Part shown: positions 52,909-61,954 of the stretch, piece after piece
How the letters are laid out: each line of letters starts with the position of its first letter
Numbering within the stretch: position 1 is the first letter of the stretch
Source: Streptomyces sp. f51
GTDB lineage: Bacteria > Actinomycetota > Actinomycetes > Streptomycetales > Streptomycetaceae
Length of the DNA stretch: 64,000 nt
Reading direction: 5' to 3'
Assembly: GCF_037940415.1 (NCBI RefSeq)
Contig: NZ_CP149798.1
Coordinates: 4,056,001 to 4,120,000 of the forward strand
Made by a program: the position numbers and the translations under genes
The notes under the pieces: model-generated
Told to the model about the DNA's origin: nothing
Database searches by the model: none
The model's input: only the letters and a program-made list of their open reading frames with translations

Positions 52909-54762
52909 ATGCCCGAGCTGAGGTCCCGCACAGTCACCCACGGCCGCAACATGGCGGGCGCACGCGCCCTGATGCGCGCCTCCGGTGTACCCGGTGCGGA
53001 CATCGGACGGAAGCCGATCATCGCGGTCGCCAACTCCTTCACGGAGTTCGTGCCCGGTCACACCCACCTCCAGCCCGTCGGCCGGATCGTCAGCGAGGCC
53101 ATCACGGCCGCCGGCGGCATCGCCCGCGAGTTCAACACGATCGCGGTCGACGACGGCATCGCGATGGGCCACGGCGGCATGCTGTACTCCCTGCCCTCCC
53201 GCGACCTGATCGCGGACTCGGTGGAGTACATGGTCGAGGCGCACTGCGCCGACGCCCTGATCTGCATCTCGAACTGCGACAAGATCACGCCCGGCATGCT
53301 CATGGCCGCCCTGCGCCTGAACATCCCCACGGTCTTCGTCTCCGGCGGCCCGATGGAGTCCGGCCGCGCCACCCTGGTCGACGGCACGGTCCGCACCCTC
53401 GACCTGGTCGACGCGATCTCCGACGCCGTGAACGACAAGATCTCGGACGAGGACATCCTCCGTATCGAGGAGAACGCCTGTCCGACCTGCGGCTCCTGTT
53501 CCGGCATGTTCACCGCCAACTCGATGAACTGCCTGACCGAGGCCATCGGCCTGAGCCTGCCCGGCAACGGCTCGGTCCTCGCCACCCACACCGCCCGCAA
53601 GGGCCTGTACGAGGACGCGGCCCGCACGGTCGTCGACATCACGCGCCGCTACTACGACCAGGACGACGAGTCGGTCCTGCCGCGCAACATCGCCACCCAC
53701 GCGGCCTTCGAGAACGCCATGGCGCTCGACATCGCCATGGGCGGCTCCACCAACACGATCCTGCACCTGCTGGCCGCCGCCCAGGAGGCGGGCGTCCCGT
53801 TCGGCCTGGACGAGATCAACGACGTCTCGCGCCGGGTGCCGTGCCTCGCCAAGGTCGCCCCGAACGTCGCCAAGGACCGCACGTACTACATGGAGGACGT
53901 GCACCGCGCCGGCGGCATCCCCGCCCTCCTCGGCGAACTGCACCGCGCGGGCCTGCTCAACGAGGACGTCCACTCCGTCCACAGCCCGTCCCTCTCCGAC
54001 TGGCTCAAGACCTGGGACGTGCGCGCCGGCTCCCCGTCCCCCGAGGCGATCGAGCTGTGGTACGCGGCCCCGGGTGGCGTCCGCTCCTCCGAGGCGTTCT
54101 CCCAGTCCGAGCGCTGGGCCGCCCTCGACGAGGACGCCGAGGGCGGCTGCATCCGCTCCGCCGAGCACGCCTACTCCAAGGACGGCGGCCTCGCCGTCCT
54201 CAAGGGCAACCTCGCCGTCGACGGCTGCGTCGTGAAGACGGCCGGTGTCGACGAGTCCATCTGGACCTTCGAGGGCCCGGCGGTCGTCTGCGAGTCCCAG
54301 GACGAGGCAGTCGACAAGATCCTCAAGAAGCAGATCACCCACGGCGACGTCGTGGTCATCCGCTACGAGGGCCCCAAGGGCGGCCCCGGCATGCAGGAGA
54401 TGCTCTACCCGACCTCGTTCCTCAAGGGCCGCGGCCTCGGCAAGACCTGCGCCCTGATCACCGACGGCCGCTTCTCCGGCGGCACTTCGGGCCTGTCGAT
54501 CGGCCACGCCTCCCCCGAGGCCGCGTCCGGTGGCACGATCGCCCTGGTCCGTGACGGCGACCGCATCCGCATCGACATCCCCAACCGCTCCATCGAACTG
54601 CTCGTGTCCGACGAGGAGTTGGAGACCCGCCGCGACGCCCTGAACGGCGTCTACGCCCCCGCGAACCGCGAGCGCAAGGTGACGGCCGCCCTGCGCGCCT
54701 ACGCGGCGATGGCGACGAGCGCGGACAAGGGCGCGGTGCGCGACGTCTCGAAGCTGGGCTAG
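52909..54762 (+). CDS. ilvD: Dihydroxy-acid dehydratase
   Basis: Dehydrates 2,3-dihydroxy acids in branched-chain amino acid synthesis. It has 617 residues. Iron-sulfur cysteines are in SNCDKITPG and NACPTCGSCSGMFTANSMNC, with GGSTNTILH and the C-terminal TDGRFSGGTSGLSIGHASPEA. The ATG at 52909 follows GAAGGAG. A 40-base perfect palindromic terminator follows. Confidence 0.98.
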   Translation: MPELRSRTVTHGRNMAGARALMRASGVPGADIGRKPIIAVANSFTEFVPGHTHLQPVGRIVSEAITAAGGIAREFNTIAVDDGIAMGHGGMLYSLPSRDLIADSVEYMVEAHCADALICISNCDKITPGMLMAALRLNIPTVFVSGGPMESGRATLVDGTVRTLDLVDAISDAVNDKISDEDILRIEENACPTCGSCSGMFTANSMNCLTEAIGLSLPGNGSVLATHTARKGLYEDAARTVVDITRRYYDQDDESVLPRNIATHAAFENAMALDIAMGGSTNTILHLLAAAQEAGVPFGLDEINDVSRRVPCLAKVAPNVAKDRTYYMEDVHRAGGIPALLGELHRAGLLNEDVHSVHSPSLSDWLKTWDVRAGSPSPEAIELWYAAPGGVRSSEAFSQSERWAALDEDAEGGCIRSAEHAYSKDGGLAVLKGNLAVDGCVVKTAGVDESIWTFEGPAVVCESQDEAVDKILKKQITHGDVVVIRYEGPKGGPGMQEMLYPTSFLKGRGLGKTCALITDGRFSGGTSGLSIGHASPEAASGGTIALVRDGDRIRIDIPNRSIELLVSDEELETRRDALNGVYAPANRERKVTAALRAYAAMATSADKGAVRDVSKLG

Positions 54763-54781
54763 CGCCCGCCGGTCGAAGCAG

Positions 54782-54821
54782 CGTGAAGGGGGCCGTCCCA
54801 CGTGGGACGGCCCCCTTCACG
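54782..54821. terminator. Perfect 40-base palindrome, bidirectional terminator
   Basis: CGTGAAGGGGGCCGTCCCAC is followed immediately by its exact complement, centred on CACGTG. It lies between the convergent ilvD and kinase genes (7 bases before the kinase stop). Confidence 0.95.
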
Positions 54822-54827
54822 TCTGTC

Positions 54828-56996
54828 TCACCACCCCGAAGGATCCCGCCCGTCCACCGCGAAGAGGGTGCCGTCGGGGGCGGTGGCGTAGACGTGGGTG
54901 GCGGCGGTGAGGGGGGCCGGGAGCACACTGACGAGCGAGCCCCGGGTGCCGCCAGGACGCGGCCTGGTCTGGCCGAGCAGCGCGCCCCGGTCGGCGTCGA
55001 CGGCGAGGAGACGCCCGTCCACCGCGGTGAGATAGAGACGTCCTCCGGCCACGGCCGGGGCGGACGCCTTGCTGACCGACGTCTCCACCCGCCACAGCTG
55101 CTTCGACGTCCTGGTGTTCACGGCGACCAGCGAACCGTCGTTCCCCAGCAGATACGCGATGTCCCCCCGTACGGCCACCTGCGCCTGGGCCTGCTGGACG
55201 CGCAGCGCGGTGCGGTGAAGCCTGCGCTCCGCCACGTCGTAACGCAGTACGGCGTCCGTGTACTGGTCGGCGGTGGTCGACGTGAACCAGACCGTTCCGT
55301 CGTGGGCCGCCACTACGCCGAGCTGCCCGTTCATGGTCCGCTGCCAGGTCGTGGCACCGGTCCGAGGATCCACGGCGGCCACCCGGGTCTCGGTCACCGT
55401 CGGCGTCGAGATCGCGTAGGCGACCCCGTCACCGAACGAGTGGAACTGGGGGAGGTGCATCCCGGGGACGGTGTGACGCCACTTCTCCCTGCCCGTGGCG
55501 GCGTCCAGCGCGGTGACCTCCGAGTCGGGGGCGACGAGCAGGACCACGCCGGCGGCGTGGGCGATACGGCCTTCGTAGCGCCCGACGTCCCGGGTCCAGC
55601 GCGTCGCGCCCGTGGCAGGGTCCAGTGCGGTCAGCCGTCGCCCGTCACCGCTGCCGACCAGCAGGAGCCCGCCGGAAAGGACCGGGGCCGGGGTGGAGTA
55701 GGCGCTGGTGGTCCCCGTGTCGCTCCGGGACCACAGCACTTCGCCGTTGTCCGGATCCATCGCCGCGGCAAGGACACCGGGCCGGACGCACAGCAGGGCT
55801 CGGGGCGTGTACGTGCACTGCGGCCGGCCTGCGGCTTCGGAGCCGGAGGTCTTCAGATCGAGACTCCAGGGCCGGAAGGCGTGCCCGGGCGGGAGAGCGG
55901 CGTGGTGTTCCCCAGCCGGGCTCTGCGACGTGCCGGGCAGACCGAAGGCGCCGACGACGACGCCGGTGACGAGGGCGAGCCCGGCGGCCACGACGAGCGC
56001 GGGCAGGCGCCGGCGCCTGCCGCCCCGTTTCTGTGCCGCCACATGAGTACGGTCCTCGGCACCCTCCGGCCGCCGGGGCCGCGGACGTGGACGCGATGCC
56101 CGCTCCGGTACGGCCGACTCCCCGCCGCCGGTGCGCTGTTCGGGTATGAAGGCCCGGGTGTCGTACGAGGCTGAGACCGAACGCAGCGCGGTCATCAGCT
56201 CGTCCGGGGTGGGCCGGTCCTCGGGCTCCTTGGCGAGACAGCGCGCGACCAGGTCGAGCAGCTCGTCCGGCACCCCGGTCAAGTCCGGCTCGTCGTGCAC
56301 GACTTGATAGGCGACCAGATAGGGGCTGTCCGAGTCGAAGGGCCCGCTCCCGGTGGCCGCGTGCACGATCACCGACCCGAGGGCGAACACGTCCGCCGCC
56401 GGTCCGACATGCCGCGGTCTGCTGAACTGCTCCGGCGCCATGAACGGCGGCGTGCCGATCAACTTCCCGGTCTCCGTGCGGAGTTCACTGTCCGAGGGGC
56501 GCGAGATGCCGAAGTCGATGACCTTCGGCCCGTCCTCCGCCAGCAGGACGTTGCTGGGCTTGAGGTCGCGGTGGACGACCCCGGCCCGGTGGATGTCCCG
56601 CAGGGCCTCGGCGAGTCCGGCCATCAGATGGCGCAACCGGTCCGTGGACAGCGCGCCGTTCCGCTTCACGTGTTCGGCGAGGGTCGGACCCGGGATGAAC
56701 AGGGTCGCCATCCACGGGTGTGCGGCGTCGGGGTCGGCGTCCACCACGGGCGCGGTGAAGGCACCGCTGACCCGTCGCGCGGCCGCGACCTCCTGACGGA
56801 ACCGCCCCCGGAACTCGGGGTCTTGGGAGAACTCGGCGTGCACGACCTTGACGGCCAGCCGCAACCCGGAGGCGGACCGCGCCAGATGCACGATTCCCAT
56901 GCCACCGGAGCCCAGTCTCGCCTCCAGCAGGTACTGCCCGGCGTAGCGCGGATGTTCCGCTTCCGAGTCCGTACCGGTGCTGCGCTGTGGCGGCAT
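54828..56996 (-). CDS. AfsK-like Ser/Thr protein kinase with PQQ beta-propeller
   Basis: A 722-residue membrane kinase. The kinase domain (about 20-275) is complete: GSGGMG, the Lys in LAVKVV, HRDLKPSN, IDFGIS and MAPEQ. A basic linker and one membrane segment (about 335-355, LPALVVAAGLALVTGVVVGAFGL) are followed by an extracytoplasmic PQQ-type propeller with repeats of the form LTALDPATGATRWTRDVG. The layout is that of AfsK. ATG 56996 is preferred over GTG 56999. The target is unknown; it is divergent from an SH3-type gene. Confidence 0.93.
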   Translation of the reverse strand: MPPQRSTGTDSEAEHPRYAGQYLLEARLGSGGMGIVHLARSASGLRLAVKVVHAEFSQDPEFRGRFRQEVAAARRVSGAFTAPVVDADPDAAHPWMATLFIPGPTLAEHVKRNGALSTDRLRHLMAGLAEALRDIHRAGVVHRDLKPSNVLLAEDGPKVIDFGISRPSDSELRTETGKLIGTPPFMAPEQFSRPRHVGPAADVFALGSVIVHAATGSGPFDSDSPYLVAYQVVHDEPDLTGVPDELLDLVARCLAKEPEDRPTPDELMTALRSVSASYDTRAFIPEQRTGGGESAVPERASRPRPRPRRPEGAEDRTHVAAQKRGGRRRRLPALVVAAGLALVTGVVVGAFGLPGTSQSPAGEHHAALPPGHAFRPWSLDLKTSGSEAAGRPQCTYTPRALLCVRPGVLAAAMDPDNGEVLWSRSDTGTTSAYSTPAPVLSGGLLLVGSGDGRRLTALDPATGATRWTRDVGRYEGRIAHAAGVVLLVAPDSEVTALDAATGREKWRHTVPGMHLPQFHSFGDGVAYAISTPTVTETRVAAVDPRTGATTWQRTMNGQLGVVAAHDGTVWFTSTTADQYTDAVLRYDVAERRLHRTALRVQQAQAQVAVRGDIAYLLGNDGSLVAVNTRTSKQLWRVETSVSKASAPAVAGGRLYLTAVDGRLLAVDADRGALLGQTRPRPGGTRGSLVSVLPAPLTAATHVYATAPDGTLFAVDGRDPSGW

Positions 56997-57130
56997 CACT
57001 CACCCCCGTGGGATCGACCGCATGCGCGACGCGCAGAGCCTAGTCGATCCTTCGTGCGAAACCTCGGCGGCTTGCTAGCCTCGGCGCGCGGCCAGAAATT
57101 GGCGTGAATCAATCAACGGGGGACGGCAGC

Positions 57131-57451
57131 ATGGCCACGGAAGACATTGTGATCACGGATTCGGCGGATTCGGCGGACGGGATGTCGGCCACTGCCCAGG
57201 CGCTGCGCACCTACCCGCTCGCGCCGGGCCACGTCGTCAACGTCCGCAGTGGTCCGGGAACCCACTTCAGCGTCGTCCGCACCCTGCCGGCGGGGTCCCG
57301 CGTCCCGATCTACTGCCAGTGCCCGGGCGAGTCCGTGGCCGGCCCGTTCGGGACGAGCAACATCTGGGACAACATCTCGAACGGCCAGTTCGTGTCGGAC
57401 GCCTACGTCCAGACCGGCAGCGACGGCTACGTCGCCGCCAAGTGTTCCTGA
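57131..57451 (+). CDS. Small SH3-type domain protein
   Basis: A 106-residue protein with an acidic lead (1-25) and one bacterial SH3-type domain (LAPGHVVNVRSGPGTHFSVVRTLPAGSRVPIYCQCPGESV, ending TGSDGYVAAKCS). Such domains usually bind cell wall and are secreted, but no signal peptide is visible from the ATG at 57131 (GGGGGACGG before it) or from the GTG 27 bases upstream. It is divergent from the AfsK-like kinase gene. Confidence 0.78.
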   Translation: MATEDIVITDSADSADGMSATAQALRTYPLAPGHVVNVRSGPGTHFSVVRTLPAGSRVPIYCQCPGESVAGPFGTSNIWDNISNGQFVSDAYVQTGSDGYVAAKCS

Positions 57452-57518
57452 CCGAGCCTCCCGGCCCTCGGGCACCCGCGGCGGCGGATCGGATCGTCAC
57501 CGGGGCGATAATCGTCCG

Positions 57519-58016
57519 GTGAGCGACGAGACCAGCACCGGAACCGGTACCCCCGCGGGGCCCCAGCCCGAGCCCCTGCGGTTCTTCGGGACGACCTGGG
57601 TGGAGCACGACGGCGGCTACACCGCCCGCCGGATCGGCGTGGCCGTCGGCGCGCCGGTCGCCGCGGTGGCCTCCTGCTTCGTGCTCCGCTTCGCCTACGA
57701 GGGCCTGACCATCGGGAACGTGGGCACTCTCGTGACCGTCATGGTCGTGGTGATGTTCGCGGTGTGCACCGCGCTCGCGTTCGGCCACACCTGGGAGTCC
57801 TTCTCCAAGCGTCCCGACCCCGAGCGCCGGGCCAAGCTGCGCGGTCTGCTCACGATCGGTTTCGTCGGCTCCCTCCTCGCCTACTCCCTCCGCTCCCTCA
57901 CCGAAGCGCCGGGCGAGAAGCTCCACCGCACGGAGTACGAGACGGCGAAGGAGCAGTACACCCGCCGCACCGAACGCCGAGCTGGCAACCCGGCGAAGAA
58001 GCGCCGCCGCGCCTGA
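57519..58016 (+). CDS. Membrane protein of unknown function
   Basis: A 165-residue protein with a disordered N-terminus, three membrane segments (about 44-64, 70-92 and 111-128) and a basic C-terminal tail (YTRRTERRAGNPAKKRRRA). GATAAT, close to the -10 consensus, lies 6 bases before the GTG. An array of 33-bp repeats related to its own last codons begins 2 bases after the stop. Confidence 0.75.
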   Translation: MSDETSTGTGTPAGPQPEPLRFFGTTWVEHDGGYTARRIGVAVGAPVAAVASCFVLRFAYEGLTIGNVGTLVTVMVVVMFAVCTALAFGHTWESFSKRPDPERRAKLRGLLTIGFVGSLLAYSLRSLTEAPGEKLHRTEYETAKEQYTRRTERRAGNPAKKRRRA

Positions 58017-58356
58017 CCGGGTCCGACGAGGACGCGGCGCGGCATCCGACCGGGTCCCGGTGAAATAGCGCCCCCGCGCGGGACCGGGGCGGGCGAAGTG
58101 GCGCTGCCGAGCCTGGCCGGGATCGGCGAAGTAGCGCCCCCGCGTGTGCCCGGGATCGGCGAAGTAGCGCCCCCGCGCGTGACCAGGTCCGGCGACGAAG
58201 CACCGCCCCACCCGACCGAACCGCCTGGCCCGCGTGCCCTCACCGGAGTCGGTCCGGCGACGAAGCGCCCCCGTACCCGGCCGCCCCCGCCCCACCCCGG
58301 CCCCCGCGACAGAAAACCCCCTGTCCCGCCCCCGCACCACCCGCGATCATGACCCC
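58017..58356. other. Intergenic region, 340 bases, mostly a 33-bp tandem repeat array
   Basis: The array covers 58019-58217; the rest is C-rich and ends in GATCAT at 58345-58350, 6 bases before the next ATG. Open frames through the array arise because the unit is a multiple of three. Confidence 0.65.
58019..58217. repeat. Six tandem 33-bp repeats derived from a gene's 3' end
   Basis: Units start at 58019, 58052 (34 bases), 58086, 58119, 58152 and 58185. The core GGCGAAGTAGCGCCCCCGCG followed by CGTGACC resembles the end of the preceding gene, including its TGA and the CC after it. Confidence 0.92.
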
Positions 58357-59190
58357 ATGAAGCCTTCCTCGTCGCCCTCGCCCTCCACTCCCTCCTCGCC
58401 TCCCGGAGCCGCCCTGCACGCCGCGCGGGCCCGTTCGTTCGACGGTGCCGCGGCGCAGTACGCCGCCAACCGTCCCTCGTACCCGCCCGCCCTCTTCGAC
58501 GCCGTGGAAGACCTGGCGGGCCGGTCGCTGCGCGGCGCCGGGGCCGCCGATGTCGGAGCGGGCACCGGCATCTCGACCGGGCTCCTGCACGACCGCGGCG
58601 CGGACGTCCTCGCCGTGGAGCCCGGCCCGGGCATGGCCGCCGAGTTCCGCCGCGTCCACCCCCGCATCCCGATCGTCCGGGGCAGCGGCGACGCCCTGCC
58701 CCTCGCGACCGCCTCCATGGACTTCATCACCTACGCCCAGTCCTGGCACTGGACCGAGCCGCGCCGCTCGGTGCCGGAGGCCGTGCGCGTGCTGCGTCCC
58801 GGCGGGGCCCTGGCGCTGTGGTGGAACACCGAGGCCCTCGACGTCCCGTGGATCGAGGCGGCGGCCCGGCGCGCCGGACGTTTCCTCGGCCTGGACGAGA
58901 AGGACCTGAAGGCGGACAGGAGTTCCTGCTCCGCCCACTCCGCTCACTCCCTGGCCGCCGACCCCAGCGGGACCCTCGCCTTCGAACACCGCCGGGTCCG
59001 CTGGAGCCGGCGCGTCCCGGTCGACACCCGCCTCGCCAACATCGGCAGCCACTCGCAGTTCCTGGTCCTCGGCGAGGAGGCCACCGCCGCGTTCTTCGCC
59101 GAGGAACGGAACCACCTCCTCCAGGCCTTCCCCGAAGGATTCGTGGAGGAGGCCTACGTCGTGGAACTGCTGGTGGCGATCCGCCCGTGA
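58357..59190 (+). CDS. Class I SAM-dependent methyltransferase
   Basis: A 277-residue protein with a Ser/Pro-rich lead of 20 residues, then a Methyltransf_11-type fold. ADVGAGTGISTGLL is the SAM loop, VLAVEPGPGM carries the acidic residue, and AQSWHWTEPRRSVPEAVRVLRPGG is motif-rich and typical of this group. Substrate unknown. GATCAT lies 6 bases before the ATG. The last 37 bases overlap the convergent SulP gene. Confidence 0.88.
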   Translation: MKPSSSPSPSTPSSPPGAALHAARARSFDGAAAQYAANRPSYPPALFDAVEDLAGRSLRGAGAADVGAGTGISTGLLHDRGADVLAVEPGPGMAAEFRRVHPRIPIVRGSGDALPLATASMDFITYAQSWHWTEPRRSVPEAVRVLRPGGALALWWNTEALDVPWIEAAARRAGRFLGLDEKDLKADRSSCSAHSAHSLAADPSGTLAFEHRRVRWSRRVPVDTRLANIGSHSQFLVLGEEATAAFFAEERNHLLQAFPEGFVEEAYVVELLVAIRP

Positions 59191-60575
59191 TCCCGCCCGG
59201 CGGCCCACGCGTCGAGGGCCGCCGCACACGCGTGGTCCACATGCCGCAGCCCGCCGAGCTCCAGCCGTACGACACGGTCGCGGGGCAACGCCTCCAGGGC
59301 GTCCAGCAGCTTCGGCAGCCGCAGGAACGTGGCGTTGCCGACCACCCGTACGACCAGGCCCGCGGCGCCCCGGTCCTCCGTCTCCACATGCACATGGCTG
59401 ATGTCCCAGGCGGTCTTGGCCACCGCGAGCGCGAGCCCGACCAGCACCCCCTCGAACAGGTTCCCCAGCACGATCGCCACCGCGGTCACCGTGAGCACGC
59501 CCACCTCACCGCGATGCCCGCGCCACAGCGCCCGCACCTCCCGCACCGGCACCAGCTTGCACCCCGCGTGCACCAGCAGCCCCGCCAGCGCCGCCACCGG
59601 AATCAGCCCGAGCACCGCCGGCACCACGGCCGTGAAGAGCAGCAGCCACACCCCGTGCAGCACCCGCGACGCCTTGGTCCGCGCACCCGCGTGCACATTG
59701 GCGGCGCTCCGCACGATCACCGCGGTCATGGGCAGCGCCCCGAGCATCCCGCACACGGCGTTGCCGGCGCCCTGCGCGATGAGCTCACGGTCGTAGTCGG
59801 TGCGCGGCCCCTGGTGCAGCCGGTCCACCGCCGCCGCGCTGAACAGCGACTCCGCCGAGGCGATCAGCGCGAACGCCAGCACCGTCCCGATCACGCCCAC
59901 CTCCGTGAGCCGGCCCAGATCCGCGGTGGACGGCGGCCGTACGGCGTCGAACAGCCCCTGGATCTCGACGCGCCGCACCGCGAGGCCGAAGGTCCCGGTC
60001 ACGGCCGAGGCGAGCGCCACCGCCAGCAGCGGCGCCGGCACCACCCGTGCGCCCCGCCGCCAGCGCGGCCACAGCAGCAGTACGGCGACGGTGGCGCCCC
60101 CGACCGCGAGCGCCACCGGATCGGCGGCCCCGGCCAGTGACACGAGCCCGGCGATCTTCCCGAGCCCGTCGGAGGGCGCCGCCGCGTCGCCCATGGCGTA
60201 CACCTGGCCCGCGATCAGCACGAGCCCGATCCCGGCGAGCATCCCCTGCACCACGGCCACCGACACGGCCCGGAACCACCGCCCCAGCCGCAGGACCCCG
60301 AGTCCGAGCTGCACGAGCCCGGCCCCGAGCACCAGCACGCCGAGCGCCTGGACCCCGTACGACCGCACTGCCTCGTACACGAGCACGGTCAGCCCGGCGG
60401 CGGGGCCGCTCACCTGGAGACTGCTGCCGGGCAGCGCCCCGGCGACCAGCCCGCCGACGATTCCGGTCACCAGCCCCAGTTCGGCCGGTACACCGGACGC
60501 TATGGCGACCCCGACACACAGGGGCAACGCCACCAGAAAGACGACGAGGGACGCGAACAGATCGGCCTTGCGCAT
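59154..60575 (-). CDS. SulP-family anion transporter with STAS domain
   Basis: A 473-residue protein with about 10-12 membrane segments (FASLVVFLVALPLCVGVAIASGVPAELGLVTGIVGGLVAGALPGS; GPAAGLTVLVYEAV; SAESLFSAAAVDR) and a C-terminal STAS-like domain (VVRVVGNATFLRLPKLLDALEALPRDRVVRLELGGLRHVDHACAAALDAW). It belongs to the prokaryotic SulP group often annotated as sulfate or bicarbonate transporters; no carbonic anhydrase gene is adjacent. ATG 60575 follows GGAGGT at 10 bases. Confidence 0.92.
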   Translation of the reverse strand: MRKADLFASLVVFLVALPLCVGVAIASGVPAELGLVTGIVGGLVAGALPGSSLQVSGPAAGLTVLVYEAVRSYGVQALGVLVLGAGLVQLGLGVLRLGRWFRAVSVAVVQGMLAGIGLVLIAGQVYAMGDAAAPSDGLGKIAGLVSLAGAADPVALAVGGATVAVLLLWPRWRRGARVVPAPLLAVALASAVTGTFGLAVRRVEIQGLFDAVRPPSTADLGRLTEVGVIGTVLAFALIASAESLFSAAAVDRLHQGPRTDYDRELIAQGAGNAVCGMLGALPMTAVIVRSAANVHAGARTKASRVLHGVWLLLFTAVVPAVLGLIPVAALAGLLVHAGCKLVPVREVRALWRGHRGEVGVLTVTAVAIVLGNLFEGVLVGLALAVAKTAWDISHVHVETEDRGAAGLVVRVVGNATFLRLPKLLDALEALPRDRVVRLELGGLRHVDHACAAALDAWAAGRDHGRIATSSSTT

Positions 60576-60900
60576 CACGACAGCACCTCCGGTCGACAGC
60601 GGGAGATGCGTGGGTGCCGGGCCGGGGGAGGGCACGGCGGACCGCGCGACCCGGCACGGGGCCGTATCGCGCAGTGAAATCCATTGTCAGGTAAGCCCGT
60701 TGGCCGCGCAGCACCTAGCGGCCAGGGTCACGCGAATGCGGGAGCGCGTGATGCGGGAGCGCCGCGGACGATCGCGTTCCGTTCGCGCCGCCGCACGCCC
60801 GCGCCACCCGTCACCCACCCCTCACCACCCATCACTCGCCACCAAGCCCCGCGCCACCCGTCACCCCGCCCCACCCATCACCCGTAACCCCGCCCCTCAC

Positions 60901-60945
60901 CACTCGTCACTCGTCACTCGTCACTCGTCACTCGTCACTCGTCAC
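60901..60945. repeat. Heptanucleotide microsatellite (CACTCGT)6
   Basis: Six perfect copies of CACTCGT plus CAC, within a longer degenerate CGTCAC-rich tract. The count is likely to vary between strains. Confidence 0.97.
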
Positions 60946-61048
60946 CGAGCCCCGCGCCATCCGTCATCGCGCCCCTCCCCGCCGCCTGCCCGCCCTGCTC
61001 GCCGCCGCGCCCCTCCCCGCCCGGCCCCATGTCGGTGCCGTGCGGCCC

Positions 61049-61096
61049 TTGACCCGCGCATCCCGCGAGAGGAATATTCATCATGTGATGATTATT
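61049..61096 (+). promoter_or_regulatory. Promoter and palindromic operator of the ABC exporter
   Basis: TTGACC (61049-61054) is followed 17 bases on by GAATAT (61072-61077), a plausible -35/-10 pair. The -10 overlaps a palindrome with 11-base arms and a TG centre (61073-61083 and 61086-61096; core TCATCATGTGATGA, 10 of 11 pairs). Confidence 0.6.
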
Positions 61097-61129
61097 CGTC
61101 CGCGTCCGCCCGACCCCACAGGAAAACCC

Positions 61130-61954
61130 GTGCCCCTTTCCCCGCCCGCCGTCCGCGCCGAGGGCCTCACCGTCGTCCGCGGCACCCGCACCGTCCTGCA
61201 CGGACTCGACTTCACCGTCCCGCGCGGCCAGATCACCGGCCTGCTCGGCCCCTCCGGCTGCGGAAAGTCCACGCTGATGCGCGCGACCGTCGGCACCCAG
61301 GCCAAGGTCGGCGGCACCCTCGAAGTCCTCGGCCTCCCCGCGGGCGACGCCGCACTGCGCTCCCGCATCGGCTACGTCACCCAGGCGCCCTCCGTCTACG
61401 ACGACCTGAGCGTCCGCCAGAACCTCGACTACTTCGCCGCGATCCTCGATCCCGGCCGGGGCGCCGCCGACCGCCGCCACGCGGATGTCACCCGCGTCAT
61501 CGCCGACGTCGACCTCACCACCCACGCCGACTCCCTGGCCGGCAACCTCTCGGGCGGCCAGCGCAGCCGCGTCTCGCTCGCCGTCGCCCTCCTCGGCGCC
61601 CCGGAACTCCTCGTCCTCGACGAACCGACCGTCGGCCTCGACCCCGTCCTGCGCCGCGATCTGTGGAGCCTCTTCCACTCCATCGCGCAGGAGCGCGGCA
61701 CGACGCTCCTCATCTCCTCCCACGTCATGGACGAGGCCGAGCGCTGCCACCGGCTCCTGCTGATGCGCGAGGGCGGGATCCTCGCCGACGACACCCCTGA
61801 AGCCCTGCGCGAACGAACCGGCTCGGACACCGTCGAAGCCGCCTTCCTGCACCTCGTGGACGAGGCGGTCGCCGCCGCGCGGCAGTCCGCGCCGGCCACG
61901 GCCGCGCACGCCCCGGTCCCCGGCCCCGACTCCCGCGAGGAGACCGCACGATGA
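61130..61954 (+). CDS. ABC transporter ATP-binding protein (DrrA-like)
   Basis: A 274-residue ATPase with Walker A GPSGCGKST, the signature LSGGQRSRVSLAVALLG, Walker B LLVLDEPTVGLDP and the switch histidine in ISSHVMDEAERC, typical of drug or lipid exporters. GTG 61130 is chosen because AGGA lies 6 bases before it; an in-frame ATG at 61088 lies inside the palindrome. Its stop overlaps the permease start by 4 bases. Confidence 0.95.
   Translation: MPLSPPAVRAEGLTVVRGTRTVLHGLDFTVPRGQITGLLGPSGCGKSTLMRATVGTQAKVGGTLEVLGLPAGDAALRSRIGYVTQAPSVYDDLSVRQNLDYFAAILDPGRGAADRRHADVTRVIADVDLTTHADSLAGNLSGGQRSRVSLAVALLGAPELLVLDEPTVGLDPVLRRDLWSLFHSIAQERGTTLLISSHVMDEAERCHRLLLMREGGILADDTPEALRERTGSDTVEAAFLHLVDEAVAAARQSAPATAAHAPVPGPDSREETAR

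Larger units (their letters stand above)
60576..61129. other. Intergenic region, 554 bases
   Basis: Holds the SulP promoter side, a degenerate CACCC/CGTCA-rich stretch (60790-61000) including a perfect heptamer array (60901-60945), and the palindromic promoter of the ABC exporter (61049-61096). No gene is supported. Confidence 0.65.

Noticed and set aside
57267..58340. Minus-strand open frame with 11-residue repeats (GHARGRYFADP-type)
   Set aside because: Same artefact from the 33-bp array; it runs antisense through the membrane protein gene, whose plus-strand membrane segments are convincing.
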